NCBI RefSeq assembly: GCF_038502225.1
Contig: NC_091374.1
Coordinates: 11,774,981-11,838,980, forward strand
Length of the DNA stretch: 64,000 nucleotides
Direction: 5' to 3'
Source of the DNA: Cherax quadricarinatus
Lineage: Eukaryota; Arthropoda; Malacostraca; Decapoda; Parastacidae
How positions within the stretch are numbered: the stretch's first letter is position 1; the number at the start of each line of letters is the position of its first letter. The notes under the pieces are model-generated. The model searched no databases, was not told the origin of the DNA, and saw nothing but the letters and a program-made list of their open reading frames with translations. Position numbers and translations under genes: made by a program. Of this stretch, positions 1-12,100 are shown one piece after another.

Positions 1-536
1 GAGTATAAAAGTGCTTACATTTATTGTTGTGGCGTGAGGTATGGGCTTTTAATGTTGTAGCGAGGAGCAGACTAGAGGCAGCAGAGATTTGAAACGAATG
101 TCTAGTGTATTATACACAGAATAAGAAATTAAGAAATTGTAAGACTTTGTGGTCGCATGAAATTCATAATTCAGAAAACCGAGGAGAGGTTATCGGTTTG
201 ATCATTTAGAAAAAGATGGAATAAGATTTACAAAATATATATAAATCTGGGGTGGACTCAAGGTGGTGCAGGACACATCCCAAGATTGGAAGAAGTATGT
301 ACAAGTGGTGTAAAATTTGATAGGGGCTTGAGTATCCAATAAACACATTAGAACGTGAGTAGAGAGAATAGGGTATTGCCGTGCTGTTGGCGTTAAAGTA
401 TAATAACATTTTATGGAAAAAATTTAGCTGTACTATTATTTTGGACGTTATTTTATGCAGAGTTGCAAACAAGAAGAATTCTGGTAAGAGATATTAACAT
501 CTTTAATTTATATAACACACCTTCCATCATTTCGGA
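1..536. other. AT-rich sequence, nothing recognised
   Basis: No repeat, conserved coding block or RNA-like fold was recognised. The single open frame here (206-472, minus) is short, of low complexity and resembles no family I know. Confidence 0.4.
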
Positions 537-657
537 TTATCTCTGATTTCTTGGACGAAACTGACTTGTTACACTTTGACTAACACATTCATACTGACCT
601 CGTGTTTCATACGTCTCCCTGATGTTTGCCACTGACTCGTTTGTGCTTAGCACTTTC

Positions 658-1925
658 TTGTAAAAACTACTATTACTACAACTAATAATACTACTATTAC
701 TACTACCACTACTATTACTGTTACCACTTCTGTTACTGTTACCACTTCTACTGTTACTACTACCACTACTACTATTACTACAACTACTAATAATAATACT
801 ATCACTATTACTACTTCCACTACTACTATTACTACTTCCACTACTACCACTACTACTATTACTATTACTACTGCTATTACTATTACTACTATTACTACTA
901 CTATTACTACTACTATTACTACTACTATTACCACTATTACTATTACCACTTAATTCTACCACTATTATTACTGCCACTACTATTACTTCTATCACTATTA
1001 CTACTACCACTACTATTACTACCACTACTATTACTAGTACCACTACTATTACTAGTACCACTACTATTACTAGTACCACTACTATTACTAGTACCACTAC
1101 TATTACTACTACCACTACTATTACTACTACCACTACTATTACTACTACCACTATTACTACTACCACTACTATTACTACTACCACTACTATTACTATTACC
1201 ACTACTATTACTACTACCACTACTATTACTACTACCACCACTATTACTACCACCACTATTACTAGTACCACTACTATTACTACTACCACTATTACTACTA
1301 CCACTACTATTACTACCACTACTATTACTACTACCACTACTATTACTACTACCACTACTATTAATACTACCACTACTATTAATACTACCACTACTATTAA
1401 TACTACCACTACTATTACTACTACCACTACTATTACTACTACCACCACTATTACTACCACCACTATTACTAGTACCACTACTATTACTACTGCCACCACT
1501 ATTACTACTACCACTACTATTACTACTACCACTATTACTACTACCACTACTATTAATACTACCACTACTATTAATACTACCACTACTATTACTATTACCA
1601 CTACTATTACTACTACCACTACTATTACTACTACCACCACTATTACTACCACCACTATTACTAGTACCACTACTATTACTACTGCCACCACTATTACTAC
1701 TACCACTACTATTACTACTACCACTATTACTACTACCACTACTATTAATACTACCACTACTATTAATACTACCACTACTGTTACTACTACCACCACTACT
1801 ATTACTACCACCACTACTATTACTACCACCACTACTATTACTACTGCCACCACTACTATTAGTACTACCACTACTATTAGCACTACTATTAGTACTACCA
1901 CTACTACTATTACTACTACCACTGC
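658..1925. repeat. 1.27-kb imperfect ACT/ATT trinucleotide array
   Basis: Nearly uninterrupted ACT, ATT and ACC triplets. On the minus strand they leave a frame of Val/Ile codons open across the array, which makes a 461-residue open frame with no protein-like complexity. A higher-order unit is visible: a block of ACC-ACC-ACT followed by ACTAGTACC recurs at about 1234, 1441 and 1633, giving periods of about 207 and 192 bp. This implies duplication of whole blocks as well as triplet slippage. Variant triplets (AGT, AAT, GCC) mark the block copies. Not a gene. Confidence 0.95.
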
Positions 1926-2076
1926 ATTTCAGAGAATCTATCAGTGATGTACCTTAGAACTTCACCTAAATGCCCATTACCCATAATTCAAAAAGCTACT
2001 TCAGTTATGTACTTAAAAATAGTAAATCTTCTGAATTTTTCTCCATTCACATTCACACACACACCTATTCGGCTAC

Positions 2077-2170
2077 TATTACTACTACCACTACTACTAC
2101 TATTACTACTACCACTACTACTACTATTACTACTACCACCACTACTACTATTACTACTACCACTACAATA
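2077..2170. repeat. ACT/ATT/ACC trinucleotide array, second block
   Basis: A 94-bp array of the same triplets as the 0.66-1.9 kb array, separated from it by about 150 bp of unique sequence. Probably part of the same expanded locus. Confidence 0.9.
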
Positions 2171-2800
2171 ATAACACGCTTTGTATTATTATTAGTGATA
2201 GTAATTGTAGTGCATTTATTATCAATATTCAGATAAAACAGATTTCGTTTCAAAATACCGAACCACCTTGCTACTACATAGAAAAACTATATTTTGAAAA
2301 CTGGCTCTTTCCAAAAACTGGACACCTTCGCTCATCAGATTTCATCTCCCTGTACTCTTACACCCATTTCCTTCCCACCCCCTTCACTCTTCAATTTCAT
2401 TCCCCATCCTCCCCTTCCTATGCAATGTTTGCGAATAATTGCCAAAGTTTAAATTCGTGAGTTGAATTTCAATTAAACTTTGCGAATCTTTTGTGTGCGC
2501 TGGAAGGTTGTTAGCGTCACCTTCTGCTCGTTTCTTTAGAGTTCATTGGTTCGTGGGAGATGATTGTTAGCCCTCATTCTCTTGAGCGCCATCATTAGGA
2601 GTCCTTGATTCATGTAGCGTGTTTGTTTATGGTTCATTGTAGCGTAAATGTTAGCGCACTTTCTCCCTACTTACCTTGTTTTTTGGTGCGCTTTAATACA
2701 CACGTACACACACATATACAGTGTGATAGTTTATTTTCACTCTAATAGCTTCATTGTTAACGTTGTTTCACTCGTATAGCTTCAGTGTTGTACATAAATA

Positions 2801-2868
2801 GTATACAATACCGACAAGATGAAGAAATACACGTGTGTCAAATTCTTCATCTTGTCGGTATTGTATAC
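2801..2868. repeat. perfect 26-bp-arm hairpin (foldback repeat)
   Basis: 2801-2826 is the exact reverse complement of 2843-2868, with a 16-nt loop. The arm contains ACAAGATGAAGAA, which recurs in the palindrome at 63721-63756 beside a hammerhead-like motif, so both probably belong to one family. The downstream 2870-3130 has the look of a conserved repeat body, but I cannot name it. Confidence 0.8.
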
Positions 2869-3329
2869 CATTTATGTTCAACCTGTCAGACACTGCAATA
2901 TCATGGAATCTTGGCACAGAGACCATCTACACAACCTTCTTGCTCTTGCTGCCCCATTTCTCGGGTATAACCTACTTCCACTGGGGAATCCCGACTACCA
3001 ATCACAATGCCTTCGTCTGTTGCACATCCTTCACCTGTCGCCGGTATATAAGCGCCAAGCTCCATGACTGTGCGCGCCGAGTTACCATCTGGCAAAGACC
3101 CGGGCCTGGACAAGACCGACGAACCTACTTCAGTATATGACCGTGCGCCTGTTCCTTCAAGACTATGGTGCTCTTCACCAACTTCAAGGCTAAGTGATTT
3201 ATTACCTCAACTTTTGTAAATAATTTTTCACATGTGCTTGTATAAAGTCACTGGTTGGCGAAATGTCTACAGATATAGATACCCAGATGTTGCACACGTA
3301 TCTAATTCTTCAGCTTTATTGTTACGAGC

Positions 3330-3705
3330 AAACACACACTTTTTTTCGTTAGGTTCAGAATGATTTTTTGCGAAATTATTGCATACACAAATTTTCGCTT
3401 GCCTTATTGTTAGATTCATTCTGAACCTAACAAAAAAATATATTTCATTGCGTTTGTTTATTGTTAAATTATTGTACTTATCTAAAATATATTTAGTTGG
3501 ATTAGGCTAAATTTAATTGCGTTTGTTACAATAAGGTTAGGTCAGTTTTCTAAGGTTCTTTTGGTACAACATTATTAATTTTTACATTAACATAAATAAA
3601 AAATATATCTTTAAACGCATAAGAGAAAATTTTGGAAAGTATTTAATTTTAAATGAAATCTTATTAATTGGCCGGTTTTTACCTATTTAGCATAAAGATA
3701 ATATA
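3330..3705. mobile_element. rearranged TGTCGTGCC element (inverted fragments)
   Basis: 3330-3404 matches the interior of the TGTCGTGCC element in minus orientation. 3405-3705 matches the rest in plus orientation, ending in a decayed right terminus (TATTTAGCA in place of TATTCGGCA). The turn lies near TTAGATTCATTCTGAAC. This is a broken, internally inverted copy lying directly before an intact copy. Confidence 0.7.
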
Positions 3706-3715
3706 TATATATATA

Positions 3716-4312
<597 letters not shown>

Positions 4313-4830
4313 CACCAAGACCTCTTACTAGCTAAGTGTTCGCTCGTTAAGGATAAAGAGAGAATTGAGGTTCAAATTACTTCCCCACAGTGTGACGCTT
4401 TACTGGGAACGATGTGTCGTTTGGGATAATCAGCTGTGGTAGGGGAAGCTTCCTCGTGTAAACTTGTGTGTTTACGGTGGTTGTGGGTGAACCAGAGCTT
4501 AAACGGGGGTGAATGTATGATGAACCCCGTGTACTTGCTTATTTGTGGTTGAGGGAGGGCTTCTGGCCCTTCAAACTACGTGTACTCGCTTATTTGTGGT
4601 TGAGGGAGGGCTTCTGTATATAAATGTTTATACGAGTCGTCCTCTGGTGCAGTGAGGGCTTCATATAGACCTTACAGGATTTTTTTTATTTACCTCGGAT
4701 TCGTTTGAATATTTTTTTTCCTATCTCATTTTATCGATTTACTCGCATATATTTATTAGGTGATATGTAAAGGTTAAGAGAGACATTAATATACAGATGT
4801 CTTTCCCAACAATTATATTTAAGTTTCTTC
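4313..4830. other. non-coding, short duplicated CR1-tail-like motif
   Basis: Contains two tandem copies, near 4530 and 4580, of a stretch beginning GTACTCGCTTATTTGTGGTTG. The motif resembles the reverse complement of the 3' tail of the CR1-like LINE seen at 40.24 kb. Nothing else recognised. Confidence 0.4.
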
Positions 4831-4880
4831 AGCCAGCTTCTCAGAACTGGGATGCACACACAAGTAGAACACGCATTACC

Positions 4881-5577
4881 TCACGGAACTGCAACTTTAA
4901 AGAAACTGGAAAGGAAAATTTGCTGTTCTGCGAGCCCTAGTTTCCCTTGATGACTTGCCCAACTCATCCAGGAACTTGGTTGAGCTGGCTCTTTTACACT
5001 GAGCCAAGGGTATTTTGAACATATTGGAACGATCATGTAATAATGAACAAGTCCACTGTATTTCCTAGACCTTAGGAAGTCCCTGAGGCTGGCAGCTGCA
5101 CCTTCTACATCACTGCTGTATTGAAGACAGGGATACAAGCTTATTCCATCTGAACGGTTTTGGCTGACATCGAATCTGGCAACTCCTTTAATGATGGGCA
5201 TTCATTTTCTCTTGATAACCTCAGCAGGCTCTCCGATAGTACCAGCTGATCTATAACAAACAAGACTATCATATCCGAACTGTCTTGCTGATGCACTGCT
5301 GCAGACACAATCGTCTTCGGTGAGGATAGTGACAGGAAGACGAAAAGCAACACCAATACAAATGGTCTGAGGGTTGAGGCTTGTGCAGAGACAGGACTTC
5401 GGTTCATCTAATTTAAAATCACTCTCACGAGGAGGTCTCACTGCCAGGAGGAAGTCTGTCCTCACTCGACACACAACCACTGTTGACGCTGTATTCTCAA
5501 CTATTAGGCCATCCCAGTACGAATATTTATACATGTTAAGGAAAACTGGTGGGGTTGAGGAACTTCTTAGAGTAATT
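4881..5577 (-). pseudogene. degraded coding-like block with signal-peptide-like start
   Basis: On the minus strand a frame starting near 5407 begins MNRSPVSAQA and runs into a strongly hydrophobic segment (residues about 15-30, VLVLLFVFLSLSS) typical of a signal peptide, then stops at 5141. A second frame, 5201-4881, continues downstream, so if this was a gene it has been broken by stops and frameshifts. A possibility is the N-terminal part of a divergent ionotropic receptor, but this rests only on general layout and I would not rely on it. No intact gene is present. Confidence 0.2.
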
Positions 5578-5584
5578 ATATATA

Positions 5585-6021
5585 TGTCGTGCCGAATAGG
5601 TAAAACTTGCGATTTTGGCTTAAATTGCAACGCTGCTCTTGCCGAATAAGGCAAGCGAAAATTTGTGTATGCAATAGTTTCGTAAAAATCATTCAGAACC
5701 TAACGAAAAAAAATGTTTCATAAGTGCTACAATAATGGCAATTCAGCCGTAAAAATGCTAGCCAGGGATAATGACCTCGCACGATGCTGTCCGGAAACAC
5801 CGCTGCGAATCCGATGCCGTCAGAAAACTTGAAACCATCTAGGCTAAATTAAATTGCGTTTGTTAAAATAGTGGCTGGGTAAGTTTTCCAAGGTTCTTTT
5901 GGTAAAAAAATTATTATTACATTAACATAAATGAAAAAATATATCTTAAAATGTATAAGAGAACATTTTAGTAAGGACTTAATCTTAAATGAGTTTTTGC
6001 TAATTAACCAGTTTTACCTAT

Positions 6022-6023
<2 letters not shown>
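5585..6023 (+). mobile_element. TGTCGTGCC element, copy 2, with replaced middle
   Basis: The left terminus is intact at 5585. The right end decays at TTTTACCTATTC and then runs into an AC array. About 5720-5845 is unrelated sequence that replaces part of the usual interior, so this copy has an insertion or gene-conversion tract. Non-coding. Confidence 0.7.
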
Positions 6024-6090
<67 letters not shown>

Positions 6091-6155
6091 ACATACATAC
6101 ATACATACATACATACATACATACACACATTCATACACACATACGTATATATATT

Positions 6156-6247
<92 letters not shown>
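6024..6247. repeat. compound (AC)n-(ATAC)n-(AT)n microsatellite
   Basis: AC dinucleotides to about 6086, then ATAC and related tetramers to about 6158, then AT dinucleotides to the terminus of the next TGTCGTGCC element. The graded order suggests stepwise mutation of one array. Confidence 0.9.
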
Positions 6248-6251
<4 letters not shown>

Positions 6252-6633
6252 GTGCCGAATATGTAAAACTGGTCAATTAGCAAGAACTCATTTAAAATTA
6301 AGTCCTTTCTGAAATTTTCTCTTATACATTTAAAAATATATTTTTTTCATTAATGTTAATGTAAAAAATTTTAATTTTGCTCCAAAAGAATCTTAGAAAA
6401 CTTACCTAACCTTATTATAACAAGAACAATTTATTTTAGCCTAACCCAACTAAATATATTTTAGATTTGTTTACAATAATTTAATACTAAACAAACACAT
6501 TGAAATATATTTTTTTCGTTAGGTTCAGAATGATTTTGGCGAAATTATTGCATACACAAATTTTCACTTGTCCTATATGGCAAGATGAGCGTTGCTATTT
6601 AAGCCAAGATCGCAAGTTCTGCCTATTCGGCAC

Positions 6634-6637
<4 letters not shown>
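6248..6637 (-). mobile_element. TGTCGTGCC element, copy 3
   Basis: An intact 390-bp copy with both 14-bp termini perfect, in minus orientation. It lies exactly between two AT arrays (6160-6247 and 6638-6720), as expected of insertion into a single (TA)n tract. Confidence 0.85.

Positions 6638-6720
<83 letters not shown>
6638..6720. repeat. (AT)n microsatellite
   Basis: An uninterrupted AT array abutting the TGTCGTGCC element at 6637. Confidence 0.95.
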
Positions 6721-6724
<4 letters not shown>

Positions 6725-7038
6725 TCCAAATAACAAAACGGATAAAATGTTTCCGGCACTCTTTAAAACAAACTGGTAAAGCAGTAATTGTCTATCCAGA
6801 CTTTCTATATACTGCGAGCGAATCAAGAAATTATTCTGAAGTCCAGAGGAGAGGAAAAATATTTGCCAAATTTCAGAAGAACTCTGCTCATAACCAAGTG
6901 ATAGAAAGTTCCTACGTTTCTCAGACACGATTCGGTATTTTTCAGAATTTTCATAGAATTTTCTCTCACGGAATGGGTGAGAGTGAGATTTGTGTTTTAT
7001 TAAGTAGATCAACGGAGAAGGGTGAAATGGAAGGGCTT

Positions 7039-7055
7039 TGTGTGTGTTTGTATGT

Positions 7056-7146
<91 letters not shown>

Positions 7147-7170
7147 TGTGTGTGTGTGTGTCTGTTTGTC
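7039..7170. repeat. (GT)n microsatellite
   Basis: GT dinucleotides with occasional GTAT and GTCT interruptions. Open frames over it encode only Cys-Val. Confidence 0.95.
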
Positions 7171-7344
7171 TGTCTGACTTTGTGCTTTGTGTTTCTGGGC
7201 TGGAATTATAAACTAATTACAAGGTATAACTTGAATTGGAAGATATACAATCATATTTACAGGCGTGCTGACAAGAAATTTTTCATCACTGTGGTGGTTG
7301 GCAGTGGAGTATGCTGCCACTATCTACGGTGGGTTGTCAGTGTA

Positions 7345-7346
<2 letters not shown>

Positions 7347-7427
<81 letters not shown>

Positions 7428-7560
7428 CCTGTCCTCGCTAGCTGTGTTTTCGTGAGGTCAGGTCGAGAGGTTGCTCTTGGCCCCACCTCGTAAACTTCAA
7501 TTGTCAGCGTTATTGGTTCCTGGCCTCTCGGACCCTGTCGTATCTACTCTTAAAACTGCT
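7347..7560 (-). mobile_element. (GT)n followed by decayed CR1-like LINE 3' fragment
   Basis: 7347-7426 is a GT array. 7427-7560 resembles the reverse complement of the 3' end of a CR1-type LINE: CCTCGCTAGCTGTG and GGCCCCACCTCG resemble the tail at 40.24 kb (GTACTCGCCTATTTGTGG, CCCCGCCTC). The adjoining GT array corresponds to (AC)n at the 3' tail in element orientation. No coding capacity remains. Confidence 0.45.
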
Positions 7561-7642
7561 TCAGAACTTCGTTTTCTAACACTTCTGTGGCTCATCTGTA
7601 TTTGTACGCCACCGGTGTTTGTGGTTTCCTCTGTTAGTTTGT

Positions 7643-7854
7643 GTAAATTAAAAGGACACAAGCGCAACTAATGTGATATTTTATTGTGGCAACGTTTCGC
7701 TCTCCAGGAGCTTTGTCAAGCCGTTACAAACAGTAGTACGTGCTTAACAAAGTTCCTGGAGAGCGAAACGTTGCCACAATAAAATGTCACATTAGCTGCA
7801 CTTGTGTCCTTTTACTTTACGTATTGTAGGTAATTCTACCAACATTATTACTTT
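7643..7854. mobile_element. hairpin element, family F1, with 11-bp flanking repeat
   Basis: An inverted repeat with arms of about 70 bp: AAAGGACACAAGCGC on the left pairs with its complement before 7815, and GAGCGAAACGTT occurs in both arms. TGTTAGTTTGT stands at 7632-7642 and again at 7855-7865, which looks like an 11-bp target-site duplication. The left arm, read on the minus strand, holds a hammerhead-like motif. No coding capacity. This is a non-autonomous mobile element, possibly dependent on a Penelope-like retroelement (inference). Confidence 0.65.
7694..7720 (-). ncRNA. hammerhead-ribozyme-like core (UUGACAA type)
   Basis: The minus strand reads C, UUGACAA, A, then GCUC/GAGC as a 4-bp stem with a 5-nt loop, then GAAAC. 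Relative to the hammerhead core CUGANGA, positions 3 and 8 are U and A rather than C and G, a change that keeps their pairing. One unpaired A separates the core from stem II, which is not the classic form. The mirror copy at 7743-7769 has a changed G5 and a wobble pair, so it is probably inactive. Confidence 0.45.
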
Positions 7855-8106
7855 TGTTAGTTTGTAAATGTTGAAACCTAAGTCTTGGGCCTATTTTGGG
7901 AATCCCTAAAAGGAAATCTTGATTTTATATTCTTCAGCCAAGGTTTTCACGTATAACTTGAGAACGCCCCATCCGATCGGCTTCAAACTTTCAGCACTAG
8001 TGTATCTACTTACAAGAGGGTTGGAAGTGCTATTGGAGTGCGTAGGTACCAATTTGCCAATTTTCTTTTTAAACTTTTGTATTTTTCCGTAATTTTTTTT
8101 TCTCTC

Positions 8107-8158
8107 GTATAAATATATATTATATATATATATATATATATTATATTATATTATATAT
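8107..8158. repeat. AT-rich simple repeat
   Basis: Short run of ATAT and TATTA units. Confidence 0.85.
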
Positions 8159-8600
8159 TTCGACCCTTTTCTGGGATCCACTCACAATCGCCCCTTTTCA
8201 GTCACCTTAACACAATCACACTCTTCGATTAGTCTACCACGATCGCCTTGGACCTTCCTGCCACGATCGCCCTGGCACACTCGCGTGTTTGACCCAGCAC
8301 CTTCCAAACGCTTTAATTGGTTCTCTCAGTAAAGGTTCCCATTAGCCTGTGTTTCTGTGGGCGTGTGTTTATATTTCCCAGGGAAGGTGTTGAAACAACG
8401 CTGGCGTGCGTCGGAGGCGAGTCCAAGCACTTTGTTACACACTCAAGGTATCACGCAAGCAAGCTCTTGCGTATTCACATTGTCACAAATGTTATCTCCT
8501 GTACACGCAGGTACAGACTGATACATATAGAAACTGATGCATATTTAGGCTGGCCCAAAAGTGCACAGAATTTTTTTTTCAGGTCAGAAGAGAGATGTTA

Positions 8601-8730
8601 GGTAAAAGGACACATGATCTCCAGAAACTTTATCAAGCTCCTGGAGAGCGAAACGTTGCCACAATAAAATGTCGCATTAGGTGCACTTGTGTCCTTTTAC
8701 CTAACATATCGTCGGTAATTCCATAATGAC
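8601..8730. mobile_element. hairpin element, family F1, decayed copy
   Basis: GTTAGGTAAAAGGACAC at the left pairs with its complement ending near 8707. CTCCTGGAGAGCGAAACGTT is shared with the copy at 7.7 kb. The ribozyme-like core is damaged here (CTTTATCAAG where the family has CTTGATAAAG). No convincing flanking repeat was found. Confidence 0.6.
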
Positions 8731-8739
8731 CACTTTTGT

Positions 8740-9360
8740 CTTGTTTTAAGGGAGCTGTTTTTACCATATAGTGGACAGTGTTTCTGTACTGTTGGGCAGA
8801 AACTAGGGCACACGCACATTCAAAATAGTGAAAGATGCACAATCCAAAATAATTGCATTGTCACGCACGTGAACTTTGTTGACACAGGCTGACTGGCACA
8901 CATAGAATTTTATATTTATTGTCATACCTTTAGACTATTCACACAGACATTCTCGCATACAAATGTTCGTGCATGCAGCAAAACATGCATGCAGAATTTC
9001 GGCGGATAATAGGTTAAAAATTATTCTGGGGTACCACTGTGACCCTTACACAGTGCAGCTGTTTCAGCGGAATGAATGGTGTTGATATCACAGCACTCGT
9101 GGTTTTCATATTTAGCTCATACCAGAGTATTATCAACACACACACAAAATGGCCGATGTAAACAGACAACTATTTTTCTTTATTTTTGTCTCCGTGTGAG
9201 TTCTTATATATCGATAACCATTTTTTCTGGAAAACACACCAGTGCTGGAAATTATATTCATAAATACATAGAAGTACAACCTCTAGTAATAACTTGAGAA
9301 ACTGCCTCAGACAAGTGAATAAACAAGCGGTTCTCCCGGATCAGTTTAAGGTGTTAATAT
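8740..9360. other. non-coding, nothing recognised
   Basis: Unique-looking sequence with short open frames only. GCATGCAG-type motifs near 8970-8995 form a small local palindrome. No gene seen. Confidence 0.35.
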
Positions 9361-9364
9361 ATCT

Positions 9365-9570
9365 TGAGTTTACATGGAGTTGCTTCCGGAGGCCCTGTCT
9401 CTGACCCGGCCTCTTGGTTGCTGGCCTGATTGATCAACCTCCTAGTGTCATAGTTTACACCAGAAAGATGAGATTGATAGAATGGGTGAAAAGACAGAAT
9501 ATGATTGCAGTAGATAAATGTGGATTTAGTAACGAGAGGTGATGTGTGGATCAAGTGTTTTTGTACAAGT
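9365..9570. mobile_element. decayed LINE fragments
   Basis: 9365-9440 (GGAGGCCCTGTCTCTGACC, GCCTGATTGATCAAC) resembles the block at 38.76-38.85 kb, an interspersed repeat probably derived from a LINE. 9480-9570 reads, with breaks, like the RTE reverse-transcriptase stretch GCVDQVF (GTGTGGATCAAGTGTTTT). Both are small remnants. Confidence 0.35.
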
Positions 9571-9574
9571 ACGT

Positions 9575-10236
9575 AAGCGACTGTGGTGGTTTCGTATCAG
9601 CCGTAGGGCAAAATACTCGTAGAGTCATAGAAGCATTAAGCTTTAGGCATAAATCACTCTGAACCAGTTTTTGAGTGAAGAGCACCAGCATAGAGCCCAC
9701 ACCTCAAAAACAAAAAGCTTATAAAGGTAGAGGTTGTCATTAGTTTAGTCAGCGCCTCCAACACGGCTGAGCTATGAAGATTAAGCTCAAGAAAACTTTA
9801 TCTCACTGTGCTTAAGGGAATAAAAATATTTGATGTTAATTACAAGACGTTCAGGGTTTCGACACAGATATGCCATGATGCTGGTGACGAGTCTTTAATC
9901 CACGGAAACAGAACCACTCTCTCCGTCCTTGAATCAGTTCTAAATTTTGCTTATTTCCATCCCTCCCCTCGCTCTGTAAGACCTCTAAGGACACAACACT
10001 AGATAGCATACCACCAGCTTAGCTAAATAAAAGAGGAACTTGAAAATATATAAAACTTGGCATAACCTGACATTCAAGCAAGGAAATAAATGCAGCACGA
10101 ACTAAAACAAGGAAGTAGATACCTGGCGCTATCACTTAAGTTAGTAGAAGAAAGTGATCTTGTTTCTCTCCATCTTTGTGTGTATCTGTCAACCTGCCTT
10201 GAGGTAAATGTCCTTAGTATGTGTGTATGTATTCTA
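9575..10236. other. non-coding, nothing recognised
   Basis: No repeat family or coding block recognised. Open frames are under 65 codons and of ordinary random composition. Confidence 0.35.
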
Positions 10237-10258
10237 CTCTCTCTCTCTCTCTCTCTTT
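10237..10258. repeat. (CT)n microsatellite
   Basis: Short CT array immediately before the 3' end (element orientation) of the minus-strand LINE. Confidence 0.9.
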
Positions 10259-10259
10259 T

Positions 10260-12100
10260 ACACAGGGTTTGACAAGGTTAAGGATCCCTAGCTTTATTGA
10301 CAAGCTATTTACAGGTTAAGGATTCCTAACTTTATTGGCAAGCTAAGAGCTGTTACCTGCATCAGCTCATTTGAAAGCATTTTTATTGTTATGAGACATA
10401 AGTAGGGAACAGGATGAAGTTGGGGCCATCTGTGGGCCAGCATTTTCATTTCATCAACTGACTTTATCTCGTTGACATCATTATGCTGTACGAATGTGTT
10501 CCATACTCGAGTCATCCTGGGTATATAGTATCTCACATGGAGTGAAATTCTGGAGAAGGGTACAGCCAGAGTGAAGTTGCTGCTTTCTGCCCGTCTTGTG
10601 GCATAAAAGCTTGTTTCACGCTGTCCTCGAAGTGGATCCAAGTGTGGTACTTTGACAATATTGGCCCTGTACATAACAGTAAGGCCACCCACATCCCTCC
10701 TATGTTGAAGGCTCTGCTGAAATGACAGATCTATCCAGGATGGGTCCAGGCGAGAGATGAGACGTCTTGCTCTGTTCTCTACTCTGTCAAGCAGTCGCAG
10801 ATGAGAGGGGGGGGGGGCAGGCAAACCAAGAAAGAGGAGCATACTCAAGGTGCGAGCGTACTTGTGCCTCGTACAGAATCTTGCAACCCCTACTGTCAAG
10901 TAGATGCGAGATACGGCGAAGTGCTGTAAGCTTCCTGGCTGCCTTGTTTGCAAGATTTACAACATGGTTCTTCATGGTTAGTTTGGAGTCAAATTTCACC
11001 CCAAGGATATCAACTTCTTCTCCAGGTGCCAACACCCTCCCATTCATCCTTACTACTGCACCAGCATTACCATCATGGTGCCTAGAGACGATCATCATTT
11101 GCGTTTTCTCAGGTGCAAATGTTACTTGCCATCTATTTCCCCAAGCTGATATAGCTCTCAGCTGGTGATTGATGTAGCTTAGAGCAGCTGGCATTTCTTC
11201 TCTTGGATAAGTGAATGTCAGTGTGCAGTCGTCTGCATATGCATGTGATTCTGGGATGAGATGAAGGAGGTCGTTGAAGTAGACAATGGACCCAGAACGC
11301 TTCCTTGTGGAACACTTGCCCCAATAGGATGTCTTGCTGATTCCGTTCCATTGAGAACTACACTTAGAGATCTACCATGAAGGTAATCACTGAGGAGACA
11401 TAGCGTAGAGCCTGCAATTCCCAGTGCTTGAAGTTTTGCTAAGAGGCCCTGGTGCTACACCCGGTCGAAAGCGCCTGCAATGTCCAGTGCTACCACACAG
11501 CTGACTTTGGATTCATCCAGTGACTGGTGCCACTTAGTGGAGAGGTTTAACAACAGATCAGCAGCAGAGTAACCTTTCCTGAAGCCATATTGACGATCAC
11601 AAAGTAGTGAGTGATAGTCAAGGATCTTACCAGTGATTGACAGGAGTGACACTGGTCTGTAGTTGCTGATTTCTGCTTTGCTCTTCTTTTTGTGAACAGG
11701 GACTACATTTGCCTCTTTCCATAGAGAGGGCCATTTACACTGTACTAGGCAGTGCTGAAGGATGCGAGTTAGAGGTGCTGCTAGCTGGTCTGCACATCTT
11801 CTCAGCAATCTTGGGCTCAACTTGTCTGGGCCCACAGCCTTTTCTTGGTCAAGCGATTTAAGAAGGAAATGCACCTCCTCCTGCCTTATTGTCACCACTG
11901 ACAGTTTTGACACAGTTCTTGCAGCTAGCCAAGGAGGGTCCCTTGCTGGATCAGAAACTTGCATTTTGGTAGCAGAGTGTCCAGCAAAGAGGTCCGCCTT
12001 CTCTTGATTACTAGTAGAGGTGGTCCCATCCTGTCGATTTAGAGGTGGAATGAGTTCATCAGGCAGATAACCTTGTCTGTCCCTCCATCTCTCCCTCTCT
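10260..12100 (-). mobile_element. 5'-truncated Jockey/CR1-type LINE, decayed
   Basis: A minus-strand non-LTR retrotransposon from the reverse-transcriptase N-terminal region to the 3' end. The 3' end (GGGTTTGACAAGGTTAAGG on the plus strand) recurs at 37.72 kb, which defines the element terminus. The endonuclease half is missing, as is usual after incomplete target-primed reverse transcription. Clade assignment (Jockey or CR1 group) rests on the general appearance of the RT motifs and is not certain. Confidence 0.8.
10309..11194 (-). pseudogene. LINE reverse transcriptase, C-terminal part (broken)
   Basis: 11194-10787 encodes the thumb-side region (NKAARKLTALRRISHLLD, YEAQVRSHLEYAPLSW). It shifts frame at a run of 11 G (10807-10817) into 10953-10309, which continues HLRLLDRVENRARRLISRLD and MTRVWNTFVQHNDVN. 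The shift in the homopolymer is either a genuine slippage mutation or an assembly error. Together with 11133-12165 this spans most of one RT. Confidence 0.7.

Noticed and set aside
537..1922. 461-residue Val/Ile-rich open frame
   Set aside because: It is a translation of the ACT/ATT array; low complexity and no independent coding signal.
3041..3050. GTATATAAG as a TATA box
   Set aside because: It lies in a probable repeat body with no gene downstream; AT-rich words of this kind are common here.
6400..6420. CCTAACC-type words as telomeric repeats
   Set aside because: These are isolated words inside the TGTCGTGCC element, not tandem arrays.
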